Shown: positions 16,729 through 26,120, counted from the first letter of the stretch. The stretch: DNA of 64,000 nucleotides from Antarctobacter sediminis (GCF_019218285.1 NZ_JAHUZG010000002.1:806001-870000), one strand, 5' to 3'. The notes: a model not told the origin generated them from the sequence alone. Made by a program: numbers and translations.

Positions 16729-17460
16729 TCACAGGCCTTTCTTGCCGCGCAGGGATTTCAGAAGGATCGGCAGCGCCGACAGCGCGGCAAGACCAAGGAT
16801 CGGCAGGATCACATGCGGCGCAAAGATGATGCCCAGGTCCGGGGTTTCGCCGCGGGCAAAAACCTCGCCCAGCCCCGCGCCGACCGAAGTATAGACCACC
16901 GCGCCCGGGATGATGCCAAGGAAGGTCGAAATCACGTAGCGATGCACCGGCACCTCAAGAAAGGCGGGCACAAGGTTGGCGACAAAGAAGGGCACCGCCG
17001 GGACCAGCCGGATCAGGAACAGCATCGACCACTGGTTTTCGTCGATCCCGTCCTTGATCTTTTTGACCATCCCTTGCGAGTTTTCCAGCTTGGCCCCCAG
17101 CCCGGCCCCCAGCCCCCAACGCGCGGCAAGGAAGATGCCGGTGGCCCCCAAGGTTGCCGCGGTCACATTGAACAGCGCGCCCGGAAAGGTCGCAAAGAGA
17201 AAGCCACCGGTCAGCGTCGCAATTGTTGCGCCCGGCAGCGAAAAGGCCACGATGATGATATAGGCCACCATGAACACCGCCAGCGTCAGCCCATAGTTCG
17301 CGTCCCGAAAGGCCAGCAGCGCCTCGCGATTTTCGGTCAGCGTCTGAAAGCTGAGGTAATCGCGCAGCGTGAAAAAGCCGATGATCGCGCCGATGAGAAT
17401 CGCGATCAGGGGCAAATGGCGTTTTATTCCGGGTTGGGGCGTGTGGGTCATGTCGCTCAT
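16729..17460 (-). CDS. TVP38/TMEM64 family (DedA-like) membrane protein
   Basis: Integral membrane protein of about 243 aa with five to six predicted helices. The family core is present: F..ATLTGGFLFATFPGALFNVTAATLGATGIFLAARWGLG, a re-entrant loop region rich in Gly, then FLIRLVPAVPFFVANLVPAFLEVP, with the conserved RL.P..PF..N. The start is set at ATG 17460 (MSDMTHTP); an in-frame ATG at 17514 would add 18 residues. Its stop lies at the start of the reductase, so the two are coupled. The transported species is unknown, possibly lipid or a metal/redox-linked solute. Confidence 0.88.
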   Translation of the reverse strand: MSDMTHTPQPGIKRHLPLIAILIGAIIGFFTLRDYLSFQTLTENREALLAFRDANYGLTLAVFMVAYIIIVAFSLPGATIATLTGGFLFATFPGALFNVTAATLGATGIFLAARWGLGAGLGAKLENSQGMVKKIKDGIDENQWSMLFLIRLVPAVPFFVANLVPAFLEVPVHRYVISTFLGIIPGAVVYTSVGAGLGEVFARGETPDLGIIFAPHVILPILGLAALSALPILLKSLRGKKGL

Positions 17461-17871
17461 GGGTTGGGGGGCCTGTGTGATGTTGCGGCGGTATGCAGGA
17501 TAGATGCCCTTCATTCCCGCGCCGAAACAGCCGCCTCACGCCCGCTTGATCTGACTTGTGCCCCAGCGTGAGAAATCGCCGCGCGAAAGGCCAGAGTGAA
17601 ACATTTTCCGCGTCAGGCTGACCTGTCTTTGTTGCAAAACCGACGGGCACACAGGGGCCGAAAGCGATTTGAGCAGACCTGACAAAGATAAAGAAACCGC
17701 GTAGACAGTCGGGGGCGAGCGTCCGACAGACCGACGCAACGGATTCCGCCCGGCCTTGCGGCGAAAAAAACATGACATCCGTTTGACAGATCTCCCACGC
17801 CCCCCTATAGGCAGGGCTTCGAATTTCCTGTCCCCGAGTCGACTCGCGGGCATTGAACCGGAGTAGCCGCG
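17461..17871. other. divergent intergenic region, TVP38 / rpmH
   Basis: About 410 nt without a supported gene between two divergent units. The right-hand end holds the rpmH promoter (17783-17811) and a 5' leader of about 55 nt. The rest shows a mixed-composition sequence with no convincing ORF; a minus-strand open frame running through here and across rpmH/rnpA is judged an antisense shadow. The promoter of the TVP38-reductase-kinase run should lie near 17470-17700 but I could not assign it. Confidence 0.5.
17783..17811 (+). promoter_or_regulatory. sigma70-type promoter for rpmH-rnpA-yidD
   Basis: Perfect -35 TTGACA (17783-17788), 17-nt spacer, -10 TATAGG (17806-17811). It lies about 60 nt ahead of rpmH on the same strand and is the best consensus promoter seen in the window. 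Confidence 0.75.
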
Positions 17872-18006
17872 ATGAAACGTACTTTTCAGCCGTCGAACCT
17901 CGTCCGCAAGCGTCGCCACGGGTTCCGCGCCCGTATGGCCACCAAAGCGGGCCGCAAGATCCTCAACGCGCGCCGCGCTCGCGGCCGCAAGAGCCTGAGC
18001 GCCTGA
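17872..18006 (+). CDS. rpmH: 50S ribosomal protein L34
   Basis: A 44-aa, very basic ribosomal protein of the large subunit. The sequence [18 protein letters not shown], followed by [20 protein letters not shown], is the L34 signature and almost invariant. It sits directly before rnpA, the classic bacterial order. The near-consensus promoter 60 nt upstream fits high expression. dnaA/oriC, its neighbour in many bacteria, is not here. Confidence 0.99.
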
Positions 18007-18025
18007 TATACCGCCTTTTGCGGGT

Positions 18026-18427
18026 ATGACGAAGCACGCCAAGACAGCCGCCCCGGACAGGCCCGAGGCGGCTTCTTTGCCATTGACGGTCCTGTCGAAA
18101 CGCGCGGATTTCCTGCGCGCCGCTCGCGCCCGCCGCGCCCCTTGCGAAGGATTCCTTCTGCAAGCCCGGCAACGTGGCGAGGACGAGCCCAAGACAGGCA
18201 TCCGGGTCGGTTTCACCTGCTCCAAGAAGGTCGGCAATGCCGTTGCCCGCAACCGCGCCAAACGCCGCCTGCGGGAAATTGCGCGCATGATCCTGCCCGA
18301 ACTCGGGCAGGATGGATGGGATTATGTCCTGATCGGTCGCGCCGAGAAAACCGCGTGGCGCGATTTTGCTGCCTTGCAAAACGACCTCCGCTACGCGCTG
18401 GCCAAGGTCCACGGCGGCTGCAAGTGA
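18026..18427 (+). CDS. rnpA: ribonuclease P protein component
   Basis: Protein subunit of RNase P, which matures tRNA 5' ends together with the RNA subunit (not in this window). The 133-aa product has the diagnostic basic motif [18 protein letters not shown], with RVGFTCSK before it. It begins 19 nt after rpmH and its stop overlaps the GTG start of yidD, so the three form one operon. Its N-terminal extension of about 20 residues is slightly longer than in E. coli. Confidence 0.97.
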   Translation: MTKHAKTAAPDRPEAASLPLTVLSKRADFLRAARARRAPCEGFLLQARQRGEDEPKTGIRVGFTCSKKVGNAVARNRAKRRLREIARMILPELGQDGWDYVLIGRAEKTAWRDFAALQNDLRYALAKVHGGCK

Positions 18428-18645
18428 GTCCGCTGGCCCATATCGTCGCCCTGCCCGTGCGCGCCTACCGGCTGTTGCTGAGCCCTTGGGTCGGGCACGG
18501 TTGCCGCTTTCACCCCACCTGTTCCGTCTACGCGCTCGAAGCGTTGGAAAAGCACGGAGCCGTCAAAGGCAGCTGGCTTGCGGCAAAACGCATCGCACGC
18601 TGCCATCCGTGGGGCGGATCCGGCATCGACAACGTGCCCGATTGA
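18424..18645 (+). CDS. yidD: membrane protein insertion efficiency factor YidD
   Basis: A 73-aa amphipathic membrane-associated protein that aids YidC-dependent insertion. The family motif is present: [26 protein letters not shown], then the conserved [17 protein letters not shown] tail, with conserved Cys in RFHPTCS and RCHPW. Translation starts at GTG 18424 overlapping the rnpA stop. yidC itself lies about 3.3 kb downstream on the same strand, separated by other genes. Confidence 0.95.
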   Translation: MSPLAHIVALPVRAYRLLLSPWVGHGCRFHPTCSVYALEALEKHGAVKGSWLAAKRIARCHPWGGSGIDNVPD

Positions 18646-18991
18646 CGACACCCGGCGCGGTTTTCCGCCTTTGACGGCTTTTTCCCGAGAAACCTGTATC
18701 TTTTTCGATTCCATTCCGCTACGAGCCTACCCAGAGACCCACGCAACGTAAAGGGAGGGCTGGCATGTACAATCTGACACTCTCTGCCTGTGCGGGTTCT
18801 CAAGAAGCGACCTGGGGCAATGGCTTTCGCCGATCCCTTCAGGGCTGACACCGCTTCACTTTTGGCCCCTGTCTGACGCGGGCCGTTTTCCAAACCTGAA
18901 CCGCTGATCCTTTCGCCCGGCATTGCTGTGCGATCTCGGCATTCCTCTATCCTGAACAGGGGCCCGGTCGCCATGGCGCCGGGACAGTTAT
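18646..18991. other. intergenic region after yidD
   Basis: About 346 nt with no standard-length gene. It contains one small open frame with an excellent ribosome-binding site (18765-18848, listed separately). The remainder shows no tRNA fold or clear terminator, although GC-rich followed by TTTTTCCCG at 18675-18690 could be a weak end signal for the rpmH operon. Confidence 0.45.
18765..18848 (+). CDS. putative 27-aa small ORF with strong Shine-Dalgarno
   Basis: The frame encodes MYNLTLSACAGSQEATWGNG plus seven residues ending SLQG. It is preceded by AAGGGAGGG five to seven nt before the ATG, one of the best ribosome-binding sites in the window, which is the main reason to list it. No homologue is recognised. 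It could be a small protein, a leader peptide, or a chance frame; it lies 143 nt ahead of the 77-aa gene at 18992. Confidence 0.35.
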   Translation: MYNLTLSACAGSQEATWGNGFRRSLQG

Positions 18992-19225
18992 ATGCATAGT
19001 CACACCACGATTCCGTTTCCGGACACCAATATCGACACCACCATCGCGCAACATGGCGCGCTCAGAGTACTGGCCGCCGCGGCTGTCGCGCTGTTTCGGG
19101 CGCCGACATTGCGGCCTCCGCCCACTCCGACCGATGCGCTGAGCGACCACCTGCGGCGGGATGTCGGCCTGCCTCCCCACACGGTCGAAGACAGGCGGGT
19201 CTTGGCGGATCCCTTCCGCTACTGA
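18992..19225 (+). CDS. small hypothetical protein, DUF1127-like tail
   Basis: A 77-aa product with an Ala-rich hydrophobic stretch ([13 protein letters not shown], about 24-36), a Pro-rich linker and a C-terminal [13 protein letters not shown]. The last motif resembles the L.RDIGL end of DUF1127 (YjiS-like) small proteins common in alphaproteobacteria, which often bind RNA or respond to stress; here only part of that domain is evident. It is 58 nt ahead of ttcA on the same strand. Confidence 0.6.
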   Translation: MHSHTTIPFPDTNIDTTIAQHGALRVLAAAAVALFRAPTLRPPPTPTDALSDHLRRDVGLPPHTVEDRRVLADPFRY

Positions 19226-19283
19226 CCCCATGCGCCCGGCGATAGGGCTTGCTCTGGCTGTGGCGGGGACGTATCCCCGCCAC

Positions 19284-20147
19284 ATGCTGGACGAAACCGA
19301 CGAGATTCACCCCCTGTTTCACGGGGCGCCCAAGACCACCGAGTTCAAGAAACTCCGCAAACGGATCGTGCAGAACGTGCGCGAGGCCGTCGATCAGTAT
19401 GGAATGATCGAGGAAGGCGCCAAGTGGCTGGTCTGTCTTTCGGGAGGCAAAGACAGCTACACGCTGCTGGCCATCCTGCACGAACTGAAATGGCGCGGGC
19501 TCCTGCCTGTCGAGCTGTTGGCCTGCAACCTCGATCAGGGGCAGCCGGGGTTCCCCTCGACCGTCTTGCCGGAATTCCTTGAGCGGATGCAGGTTCCGCA
19601 CCGGATCGAGTATCAGGACACCTATTCCATCGTCACCGACAAGGTTCCGCAGGGCCGCACCTACTGCGCTCTGTGCTCGCGGCTGCGTCGCGGGAACCTG
19701 TACCGGATCGCCCGCGAAGAAGGCTGTTCCGCGGTTGTTCTGGGCCACCACCGGGACGACATTCTGGAAACCTTCTTCATGAATCTCTTCCACGGCGGAC
19801 GGCTGGCAACCATGCCTCCCAAGCTGGTGAATGAAGAGGGCGATCTCTTTGTTTACCGCCCGCTCGCCCATGTGGCCGAAGCGGATTGCGAGCGATTCGC
19901 CCGCGCGATGAACTATCCGATCATTCCTTGCGACCTTTGCGGCTCGCAGGATGGCTTGCAGCGCCAGCAGGTCAAGCAAATCCTTGATGGATGGGAAAAA
20001 AATGCTCCTGGCCGACGCCAGGTCATGTTCCGGTCCCTGATGAACATCCGGCCCTCTCATATGCTGGATCCCAAACTTTTCGACTTTGCCGGTCTCATGC
20101 GTGACATGGAATCGCCCAATTCGTTGAAAAACCCGGAGCCGCGTTAA
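19284..20147 (+). CDS. ttcA: tRNA 2-thiocytidine(32) synthetase TtcA
   Basis: ATP-dependent enzyme that thiolates C32 of certain tRNAs using an iron-sulfur cluster. The 287-aa product has the PP-loop [11 protein letters not shown], the CxxC in [11 protein letters not shown] and the second CxxC in IPCDLCGSQ, which together ligate the [4Fe-4S] cluster, plus [15 protein letters not shown] 19284 gives the family start [12 protein letters not shown]; an in-frame ATG at 19230 would add 18 residues, and neither has a clear Shine-Dalgarno. Confidence 0.96.
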   Translation: MLDETDEIHPLFHGAPKTTEFKKLRKRIVQNVREAVDQYGMIEEGAKWLVCLSGGKDSYTLLAILHELKWRGLLPVELLACNLDQGQPGFPSTVLPEFLERMQVPHRIEYQDTYSIVTDKVPQGRTYCALCSRLRRGNLYRIAREEGCSAVVLGHHRDDILETFFMNLFHGGRLATMPPKLVNEEGDLFVYRPLAHVAEADCERFARAMNYPIIPCDLCGSQDGLQRQQVKQILDGWEKNAPGRRQVMFRSLMNIRPSHMLDPKLFDFAGLMRDMESPNSLKNPEPR

Positions 20148-20182
20148 GAACCGAGTTACCGACGTCGCCTAGTGTCCGATCC

Positions 20183-21748
20183 ATGAAGAACAAGGATACG
20201 GGCATGTTGGCGTCACTTCGCACGCTTCCGGCCACGCTGCGCACGGGTCTGCGGCGGGGGCTGTTGGGACCACAGGCACTGGCTTTTCTTCCGGCGGCGG
20301 CGCTTGCCGCCTTCTGGTTGGGCGGCGAACCTCTTTTGCTGGTTGTGGCGCTTGGTATGCCGGGTCTGTTTCTGCTGGTCGGCATTCCGTGGGACGGGGG
20401 CGAACGCAGCGTCCGTACCGAACATGCCGATATCATTGACAGCATTGCCGCCGGCCGGATGGCGCAACAGGCGCTGGATCGGGCGCGGGCGGCCAATCTT
20501 GCCTCCGCCTGCCTTCTGATCGAGGTCGACGGCCTCGACCATGTGGCGCTTCAGGCGGATACGGCCACGGTGGATGCGCTGCGCGATCTCACGCTGGGTC
20601 GGCTGCGCAAGGCGCTGCGCCGCGATGATGAGGCCGTGCGCCTTGGCGAAAACCGTTTTCTGATCCTGCTTGGCCCTTCGCTGCGTCTGGACCTTGAGGC
20701 TCTTCTGCAGTTGTCGGGACGATTGCAAAATGCCGTCGAAGAACCCGCCTCTGTTGGCGATGCCATGCGCTATCTTTCTGCCTCTATCGGATTCTGCGGC
20801 AGCCTGCGGCTGGCGAATGAGGCTGCGGGTAAACAACTGCTGGAGGCGGCGCATGTCGCGCTGGAAGAGGCCAAGGCCAACGGTCCCTCGGCAATCCGCG
20901 CATGGTCGGAAAACATGCGACAAGCGCATATCGAGCAAACCTCCCTCCGCAACGAAGTCGACCGCGCCTTGTCCAATGGCCAGATCCAGCCGTGGTTTCA
21001 GCCGCAGATCTGTACCTCGACCGGGGCAATCAGCGGGGTCGAGGCTTTGGCCCGCTGGATTCACCCGGAACGCGGCATCGTGCCCCCGGCGCAATTCCTC
21101 CGCGTCCTCGAAGATGCCGGGCGGATGGATCACCTGAGCGAGGTCATCCTTCAGCACTCGCTGACGGCGCTGCGGAGTTGGGATCAGGCCGGGATCGACA
21201 TTCCCCGCGTCAGCGTGAACTTCTCAGACCCCGAATTGCGCGACCCGCGACTTGTCGACCGCATTCAATGGGAACTGGACCGCTTTGGCCTGACGGCCGA
21301 GCGGCTGGGCATCGAGGTTCTGGAAACGGTGATCGCAGGCGCTCCGGAAGGGATTGTCGCCCGCAATATCGTCGAGCTGGGCAAGATCGGTTGCCATATC
21401 GACCTTGATGACTTTGGCACCGGCCATGCGTCGATTACTTCGCTGCGCCGCTTCAAGGTGCATCGGCTCAAGATCGACCGCAGCTTTGTCACCCGTATTG
21501 ACCGTGACGAGGAACAGCACCGGATGCTGGCGGCCGTGCTTGGCCTTGCGGACCGCCTTGGCTTGGAAACGCTGGCGGAAGGTGTCGAAAGCGTCGGAGA
21601 ACACGCTTTGCTGGCCCAACTGGGATGCGACCACGTGCAGGGCTTTGGCATTGCCCGCCCGATGCCGGCGGACAAGCTGATCAAATGGGCGCATGACCAC
21701 GCCGACCGGATTGCCGACGCGCAAAAGCTGGGCCGCAGTTCCGGCTGA
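20183..21748 (+). CDS. cyclic-di-GMP phosphodiesterase with degenerate GGDEF and intact EAL
   Basis: A 521-aa protein with two N-terminal hydrophobic helices (about 31-67), a GGDEF-fold domain in which the signature is GENRF (155-159), and a C-terminal EAL domain. The EAL motif is kept in GVEALARWIHPERG (287-289), with VSVNFSD, the metal-binding DDFGTGHAS and the late EGVE segment also present. This predicts c-di-GMP hydrolysis, with the GGDEF domain inactive or regulatory. It may modulate surface or motility behaviour. No link to the adhesin operon, 10 kb away, is shown by sequence. Confidence 0.92.
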   Translation: MKNKDTGMLASLRTLPATLRTGLRRGLLGPQALAFLPAAALAAFWLGGEPLLLVVALGMPGLFLLVGIPWDGGERSVRTEHADIIDSIAAGRMAQQALDRARAANLASACLLIEVDGLDHVALQADTATVDALRDLTLGRLRKALRRDDEAVRLGENRFLILLGPSLRLDLEALLQLSGRLQNAVEEPASVGDAMRYLSASIGFCGSLRLANEAAGKQLLEAAHVALEEAKANGPSAIRAWSENMRQAHIEQTSLRNEVDRALSNGQIQPWFQPQICTSTGAISGVEALARWIHPERGIVPPAQFLRVLEDAGRMDHLSEVILQHSLTALRSWDQAGIDIPRVSVNFSDPELRDPRLVDRIQWELDRFGLTAERLGIEVLETVIAGAPEGIVARNIVELGKIGCHIDLDDFGTGHASITSLRRFKVHRLKIDRSFVTRIDRDEEQHRMLAAVLGLADRLGLETLAEGVESVGEHALLAQLGCDHVQGFGIARPMPADKLIKWAHDHADRIADAQKLGRSSG

Positions 21749-21919
21749 GTTCTGCGCCCCGGCGAGAGTTATCAAATCTGGGTGAAACCTCTCCACCTTG
21801 GCCCGAAAGGGCCGGCACCCATGTGCCACACCGTCCCTGCCACTTGGATTCCGCTTGACCTTTGCAGCGCGGAACGTTTGAACCCAGCGGTGACTTTCAA
21901 AGGATAGGTGGCCGGCCTC

Positions 21920-23749
21920 ATGGACGATCAGAACAAGAACCTGCTTCTCGCGACGGCGCTCAGCATGGTCGTGATCCTTGTATGGTTCCTCTTGTTTCCC
22001 CCGCCAGACCCGGCAGAGGATCCCAATGCCCCGGTTGCAGCCGAGACGGGCGCCCCGGTTGCGCCCGATGGCGTGGCCAGCGCCCCCCGCGCGGCCGATC
22101 CGGTCGGCGGTGCCCCGGTCCCGGGCGCTGCGCCCGCGGCAGACGCCGCAGAGGCGCCGCGCCTGCCGCTGGACAGCGCGCGGCTTGAAGGTTCGATCTC
22201 TCTGACCGGCGGCCGCATCGACGACCTCCGGCTCAAGGACTACCATGTCGAACTGTCCGAAGAGTCCCCGATCGTTCAGTTGCTTGACCCGGTCAGCAGC
22301 ACGAACCCCTACTACGCGCTCTTTGGTTGGGCACCGGGCAACGGTCTGGCCCTTGCCGATGTGCCCGGCGCGAACACCGCATGGACCGTCGAATCCGGCG
22401 AAACGCTGACCCCCGACAATCCCGTGACCCTGCTGTGGGAAAGCCCGGCTGGTCTTGTGTTCCGCCGCACCATCTCGGTTGACGAGGATTTCATGTTCTC
22501 GGTCACCCAGTCGGTTGAGAACACCGGTGACAAGACTGTTTCGTTGGCACCCTACGGCGTTCTGGCCCGCCATGGCGAACCGGATGACCTGAAAAACTTT
22601 TTCGTGCTCTTCGAAGGCGCGCTCCAGATGTCCGATGGCATCCTTGAGCAGACCAAATATTCGAACATGCCCGACCTTGATGTTGTCCCCTCCGAAGGCA
22701 CGCAAGCCACGGTCGAACGGGTGCAAGAGGCGGGCTGGATCGGCTTCACCGATCACTACTGGATGGCGACGCTGATCCCCGACAGCGGCACGCCGTTCAA
22801 ATCGGTCGTCAAATACGACGCACGGCGCGACATCTATCAGACCGAGGCCGTGCTGCCGACCATCGAACTGGCGCCCGGCACCACGCAGGAAGTCAGCAGC
22901 AAGCTTTTTGCCGGTGCCAAGGAATGGGAAACCATCCGCGAATACCAGAAAGCCGGCATCGACCGCTTCCTCGACTCGATCGACTGGGGCTGGTTCTTTT
23001 TCCTGACCAAGCCGATGTTCGCGGTTCTGCACTGGCTGAACCTTTATATCGGCAACATGGGTCTGGCGATCATCGGTCTGACCATCCTGCTCAAGGCAGT
23101 TCTCTTCCCGCTGGCGTATAAATCCTACGCCTCGATGGCGAAGATGAAGGAATTGCAGCCCGAGATGGAGAAGCTGAAAGAGCGCGCGGGCGACGACCGC
23201 GAAAAGCTCCAGAAAGAAATGATGGCGCTCTACAAGAAGGAAAAGGTAAACCCGGCCGCCGGCTGTTTGCCGATCCTTCTTCAGATCCCGATCTTCTTCA
23301 GCCTGTACAAGGTGATCTTCGTCACGCTGGAACTGCGCCACGCCAATTTCTTTGGCCCGTTCAACGACCTCTCGGCGCCTGATCCGACCTCGATCTTCAA
23401 CCTGTTCGGCCTGCTGCCCTGGGCATCGCCCGATCCGCAGTCGATTCTGGCGCTGATCTTCATCGGCATCCTGCCGCTGTTGCTGGGGATCTCGATGTGG
23501 CTTCAGCAAAAGCTGAACCCGGCACCCGCCGATCCGACACAGCAGATGATCTTTGCGTGGATGCCTTGGGTTTTCATGTTCATGCTGGGCGGATTTGCCA
23601 GCGGGCTTGTGGTCTACTGGATCACCAACAACGTGATCACCTTCATCCAGCAGTACCTGATCATGCGCAGTCATGGCTACACGCCGGATATCCTTGGCAA
23701 CATCAAGGCCGGGGTCAAAAAGAAGGGCAAGGAGCAGGATAGCAAATGA
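21920..23749 (+). CDS. yidC: membrane protein insertase YidC
   Basis: Sec-linked and Sec-independent inner-membrane insertase, about 609 aa, the usual Gram-negative length. It starts MDDQNKNLLLATALSMVVIL (first helix), has a large periplasmic P1 beta domain (about 60-345) and five C-terminal helices beginning KPMFAVLHWLN, with the conserved cytoplasmic KMKELQPEMEKLKERAGDD and NPAAGCLPILLQIPIFFSLY. ATG 21920 is chosen; an in-frame GTG at 21908 is possible. Its stop overlaps the MOSC gene start. In this lineage yidC commonly precedes MOSC and engB. Confidence 0.97.
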   Translation: MDDQNKNLLLATALSMVVILVWFLLFPPPDPAEDPNAPVAAETGAPVAPDGVASAPRAADPVGGAPVPGAAPAADAAEAPRLPLDSARLEGSISLTGGRIDDLRLKDYHVELSEESPIVQLLDPVSSTNPYYALFGWAPGNGLALADVPGANTAWTVESGETLTPDNPVTLLWESPAGLVFRRTISVDEDFMFSVTQSVENTGDKTVSLAPYGVLARHGEPDDLKNFFVLFEGALQMSDGILEQTKYSNMPDLDVVPSEGTQATVERVQEAGWIGFTDHYWMATLIPDSGTPFKSVVKYDARRDIYQTEAVLPTIELAPGTTQEVSSKLFAGAKEWETIREYQKAGIDRFLDSIDWGWFFFLTKPMFAVLHWLNLYIGNMGLAIIGLTILLKAVLFPLAYKSYASMAKMKELQPEMEKLKERAGDDREKLQKEMMALYKKEKVNPAAGCLPILLQIPIFFSLYKVIFVTLELRHANFFGPFNDLSAPDPTSIFNLFGLLPWASPDPQSILALIFIGILPLLLGISMWLQQKLNPAPADPTQQMIFAWMPWVFMFMLGGFASGLVVYWITNNVITFIQQYLIMRSHGYTPDILGNIKAGVKKKGKEQDSK

Positions 23750-24489
23750 CCCGCTCTCTGACCGCGATCTGGCGCTTTCCGATCAAGAGCCACGGCCGGG
23801 AAGAGCTGGACGCGGTCAGCCTTGTCACGGGCCAGTCCCTGCCATGGGACCGTCAATGGGCCGTGGCGCACGACCAGTCCGATGCCGACGGATCGAAATG
23901 GGTGTCTTGCAACCATTTCTCACGTGGCTCCAAGGCCCCGGCGCTTGCCGCGATCACCGCCCGGCTGGATGAGACGTCTGGCACCGTCACGCTGTCCCAC
24001 CCGGACCGGGATGACCTGACGCTGAACCCCGATGCCGAAGGGGACAGACTGGTGGCATGGGCCGGAGGCTTTATCCCGGAGAACCGCGCGCCCTCTGCGC
24101 GGGTGATCCGGGGCCGGACCCAAGGCTTTACCGACAGCGACTTTCCCTCGATTACCCTGTGCAACCTGTCGTCTCACAGGGCCGTGGAACAACGGCTGGG
24201 CTATGCCCTGTCGATTCACCGTTGGCGCGGCAACCTGTGGTTCGATGGCGGCGCCCCCTGGGAAGAGTTCGACTGGATCGACCGTGAGGTTCAGATTGGC
24301 GAGGCCGTGCTGATCCCCCGCGAACGGACCGACCGTTGCCTTGCCACGCATAACAATCCCGACACCGGGCGGCGCGACCATGACGTGCTGGGCGCGCTGG
24401 ATCATTGGGACCACCGCGATTTCTCGGTCCGGGCCGAGGTCGTGCGCAGCGGGCGGATTGCCCTTGGCGACCGTGTAGAGGTGCTTTGA
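23746..24489 (+). CDS. MOSC-domain protein (mARC/YcbX-like)
   Basis: A 247-aa protein with the MOSC N-terminal beta-barrel (IWRFPIKSHGREELD) and the MOSC domain, including TDRCLATHNNPDTGRRD, where the Cys is expected to ligate molybdenum cofactor. Related proteins reduce N-hydroxylated substrates, but the reaction here is unknown. It overlaps yidC by 4 nt and its TGA shares one base with the engB ATG, so it is part of the yidC-engB transcript. Confidence 0.9.
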   Translation: MTRSLTAIWRFPIKSHGREELDAVSLVTGQSLPWDRQWAVAHDQSDADGSKWVSCNHFSRGSKAPALAAITARLDETSGTVTLSHPDRDDLTLNPDAEGDRLVAWAGGFIPENRAPSARVIRGRTQGFTDSDFPSITLCNLSSHRAVEQRLGYALSIHRWRGNLWFDGGAPWEEFDWIDREVQIGEAVLIPRERTDRCLATHNNPDTGRRDHDVLGALDHWDHRDFSVRAEVVRSGRIALGDRVEVL

Positions 24490-25139
24490 TGGAACTGACC
24501 TTTCCCTTGGCCGAAGAGCCCGATGACGCCACCCGTGAGGCGGCGCGCAAACTGTTTGTCGGCGATGTCGACTTTCTCAAAGGTGTCGTGGCCATGAACG
24601 GCCTGCCGCCGGACGACCGGGCCGAAGTCTGTTTCGCCGGTCGTTCGAACGTGGGAAAATCCAGCCTGATCAACGCACTGACCGGCCGCAAGGGGCTGGC
24701 CCGTGCGTCGAACACGCCCGGACGGACGCAGGAAATCAACTATTTCACGCTTGGGGGTGAACGCTATCTTGTCGACCTGCCGGGCTATGGTTTCGCGAAT
24801 GCTCCGGTGGCCGTGGTTGCCAAGTGGCAGGCCCTGCTGAAATCCTACCTCGCGGGTCGCGTCAGCCTGCGCCGCGCCTTTGTGCTGATCGATTTCCGTC
24901 ACGGCGTCAAACCCGTCGACGAAGAGATCATGACGCTGTTGGACCGCTCTGCGGTAACCTTTCAGGCGGTGCTGACAAAGGCCGACAAGGTCAAGGACAA
25001 GGACCAGGAAAAGATCCTGGCCCAGGTGCGCGAAAAGCTGTCCAAGCACCCCGCCGCCTATCCCGAGATCGTGGTGACGAGCAGCGAAAAAGGCGATGGC
25101 ATCGCGTCGCTGCGCGCGATCATCGCCGGGCTGGACTGA
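24489..25139 (+). CDS. engB: ribosome biogenesis GTPase EngB/YsxC
   Basis: GTPase needed for 50S subunit maturation. The 216-aa product has G1 GRSNVGKSSL, G2/G3 with TPGRTQEINYF and DLPGYGFA, and G4 TKADK, with the C-terminal SSEKGDG of G5. Start ATG 24489 overlaps the MOSC stop. It is followed after 108 nt by argB. Identification is firm. Confidence 0.96.
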   Translation: MELTFPLAEEPDDATREAARKLFVGDVDFLKGVVAMNGLPPDDRAEVCFAGRSNVGKSSLINALTGRKGLARASNTPGRTQEINYFTLGGERYLVDLPGYGFANAPVAVVAKWQALLKSYLAGRVSLRRAFVLIDFRHGVKPVDEEIMTLLDRSAVTFQAVLTKADKVKDKDQEKILAQVREKLSKHPAAYPEIVVTSSEKGDGIASLRAIIAGLD

Positions 25140-25247
25140 CCCCCGGTCCGCGCCCACTCGCGCCCGCGACCTCTGGCCTTCTTCACGCCAAGCGGGCATG
25201 CTGCGGCCTGTCAGCCGCGCGAAAGACCCGAGATGAGACGACAGAAC

Positions 25248-26120
25248 ATGAACAGAGACTGGATTGCCACCGCCCGGACCCTCTCCGAGGCCCTGCCCTA
25301 CCTGCAGCGCTATACCGGGGCCGTCGTGGTGGTGAAATTCGGCGGCAACGCCATGGGCGACGATGAGGAAATGGCGAATTTCGCCCGAGACATCGTTCTC
25401 ATGCGGCAGGTCGGTGTGAACCCGGTTGTCGTGCATGGCGGCGGCCCGATGATCAACGACATGCTCAAACGGCTGAACATCGAAAGCACCTTTGTCCGCG
25501 GCAAACGCGTGACCGACAAGGCCACCGTGGAAGTTGTGGAAATGGTGCTGACCGGGCTTGTGAACAAACGGATCGTGCAGGCGATCATGGACGAAGGCGG
25601 CCGGGCGGTGGGCTTGTCCGGCAAGGACGATGACCTGATGGTCTGTGAACCTGACGATCCCGAACTGGGCTTTGTCGGGCGTCCGATCGAAATGAACGTG
25701 CAGGTGCTGCGCGATCTTTTTGCCGCCGGGATCATCCCCGTTGTGGCCCCCGTGGCCACCGGCACCGAAGCGACCGAAACCTATAACGTCAACGGCGATA
25801 CGGCCGCCGGGGCAATCGCGGGCGCGTTGAAGGCTGATCGCCTGTTGCTGTTGACCGACGTTCAGGGCGTCAAGGGCACCGACGGCGAGGTCGTGACCGA
25901 ACTGACCCCCGACGACGTGCGCAAGATGACATCCGAAGGGGTGATCGCGGGCGGCATGATCCCCAAGACCGAAACCGCTCTCAAGGCGATCGAGGAAGGC
26001 GTGCGTGCCGTTGTGATCATTGACGGGCGCGTTCCAAACGCTTGCCTGCTGGAACTGTTCACCGAACATGGTTCTGGGTCGATGATCCGCTCCGACCGGT
26101 TGGCCCCGCTCAAGCGATGA
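25248..26120 (+). CDS. argB: acetylglutamate kinase
   Basis: Second enzyme of arginine biosynthesis, phosphorylating N-acetylglutamate. The 290-aa product has [10 protein letters not shown] (ATP site), [10 protein letters not shown] (substrate site), [12 protein letters not shown] and [11 protein letters not shown], all conserved. The N-terminal helix ahead of the kinase fold is typical of arginine-feedback-sensitive, hexameric forms. ATG 25248 (MNRDW) is preferred; an in-frame ATG at 25233 adds five residues. Its stop overlaps the next ATG as ATGA. Confidence 0.97.
   Translation: MNRDWIATARTLSEALPYLQRYTGAVVVVKFGGNAMGDDEEMANFARDIVLMRQVGVNPVVVHGGGPMINDMLKRLNIESTFVRGKRVTDKATVEVVEMVLTGLVNKRIVQAIMDEGGRAVGLSGKDDDLMVCEPDDPELGFVGRPIEMNVQVLRDLFAAGIIPVVAPVATGTEATETYNVNGDTAAGAIAGALKADRLLLLTDVQGVKGTDGEVVTELTPDDVRKMTSEGVIAGGMIPKTETALKAIEEGVRAVVIIDGRVPNACLLELFTEHGSGSMIRSDRLAPLKR

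Noticed and set aside
17536-18288. Minus-strand open frame overlapping rpmH and rnpA
   Set aside because: Opposite two conserved ribosome-associated genes; the composition is arginine-rich shadow sequence.
20183-21748. Diguanylate cyclase activity in the GGDEF domain
   Set aside because: The signature reads GENRF rather than GGDEF, so catalysis is not expected; EAL activity is retained.
21224-23674. Minus-strand open frame of about 816 codons opposite the EAL protein and yidC
   Set aside because: Shadow of two well-identified genes; no motif or ribosome-binding site supports it.
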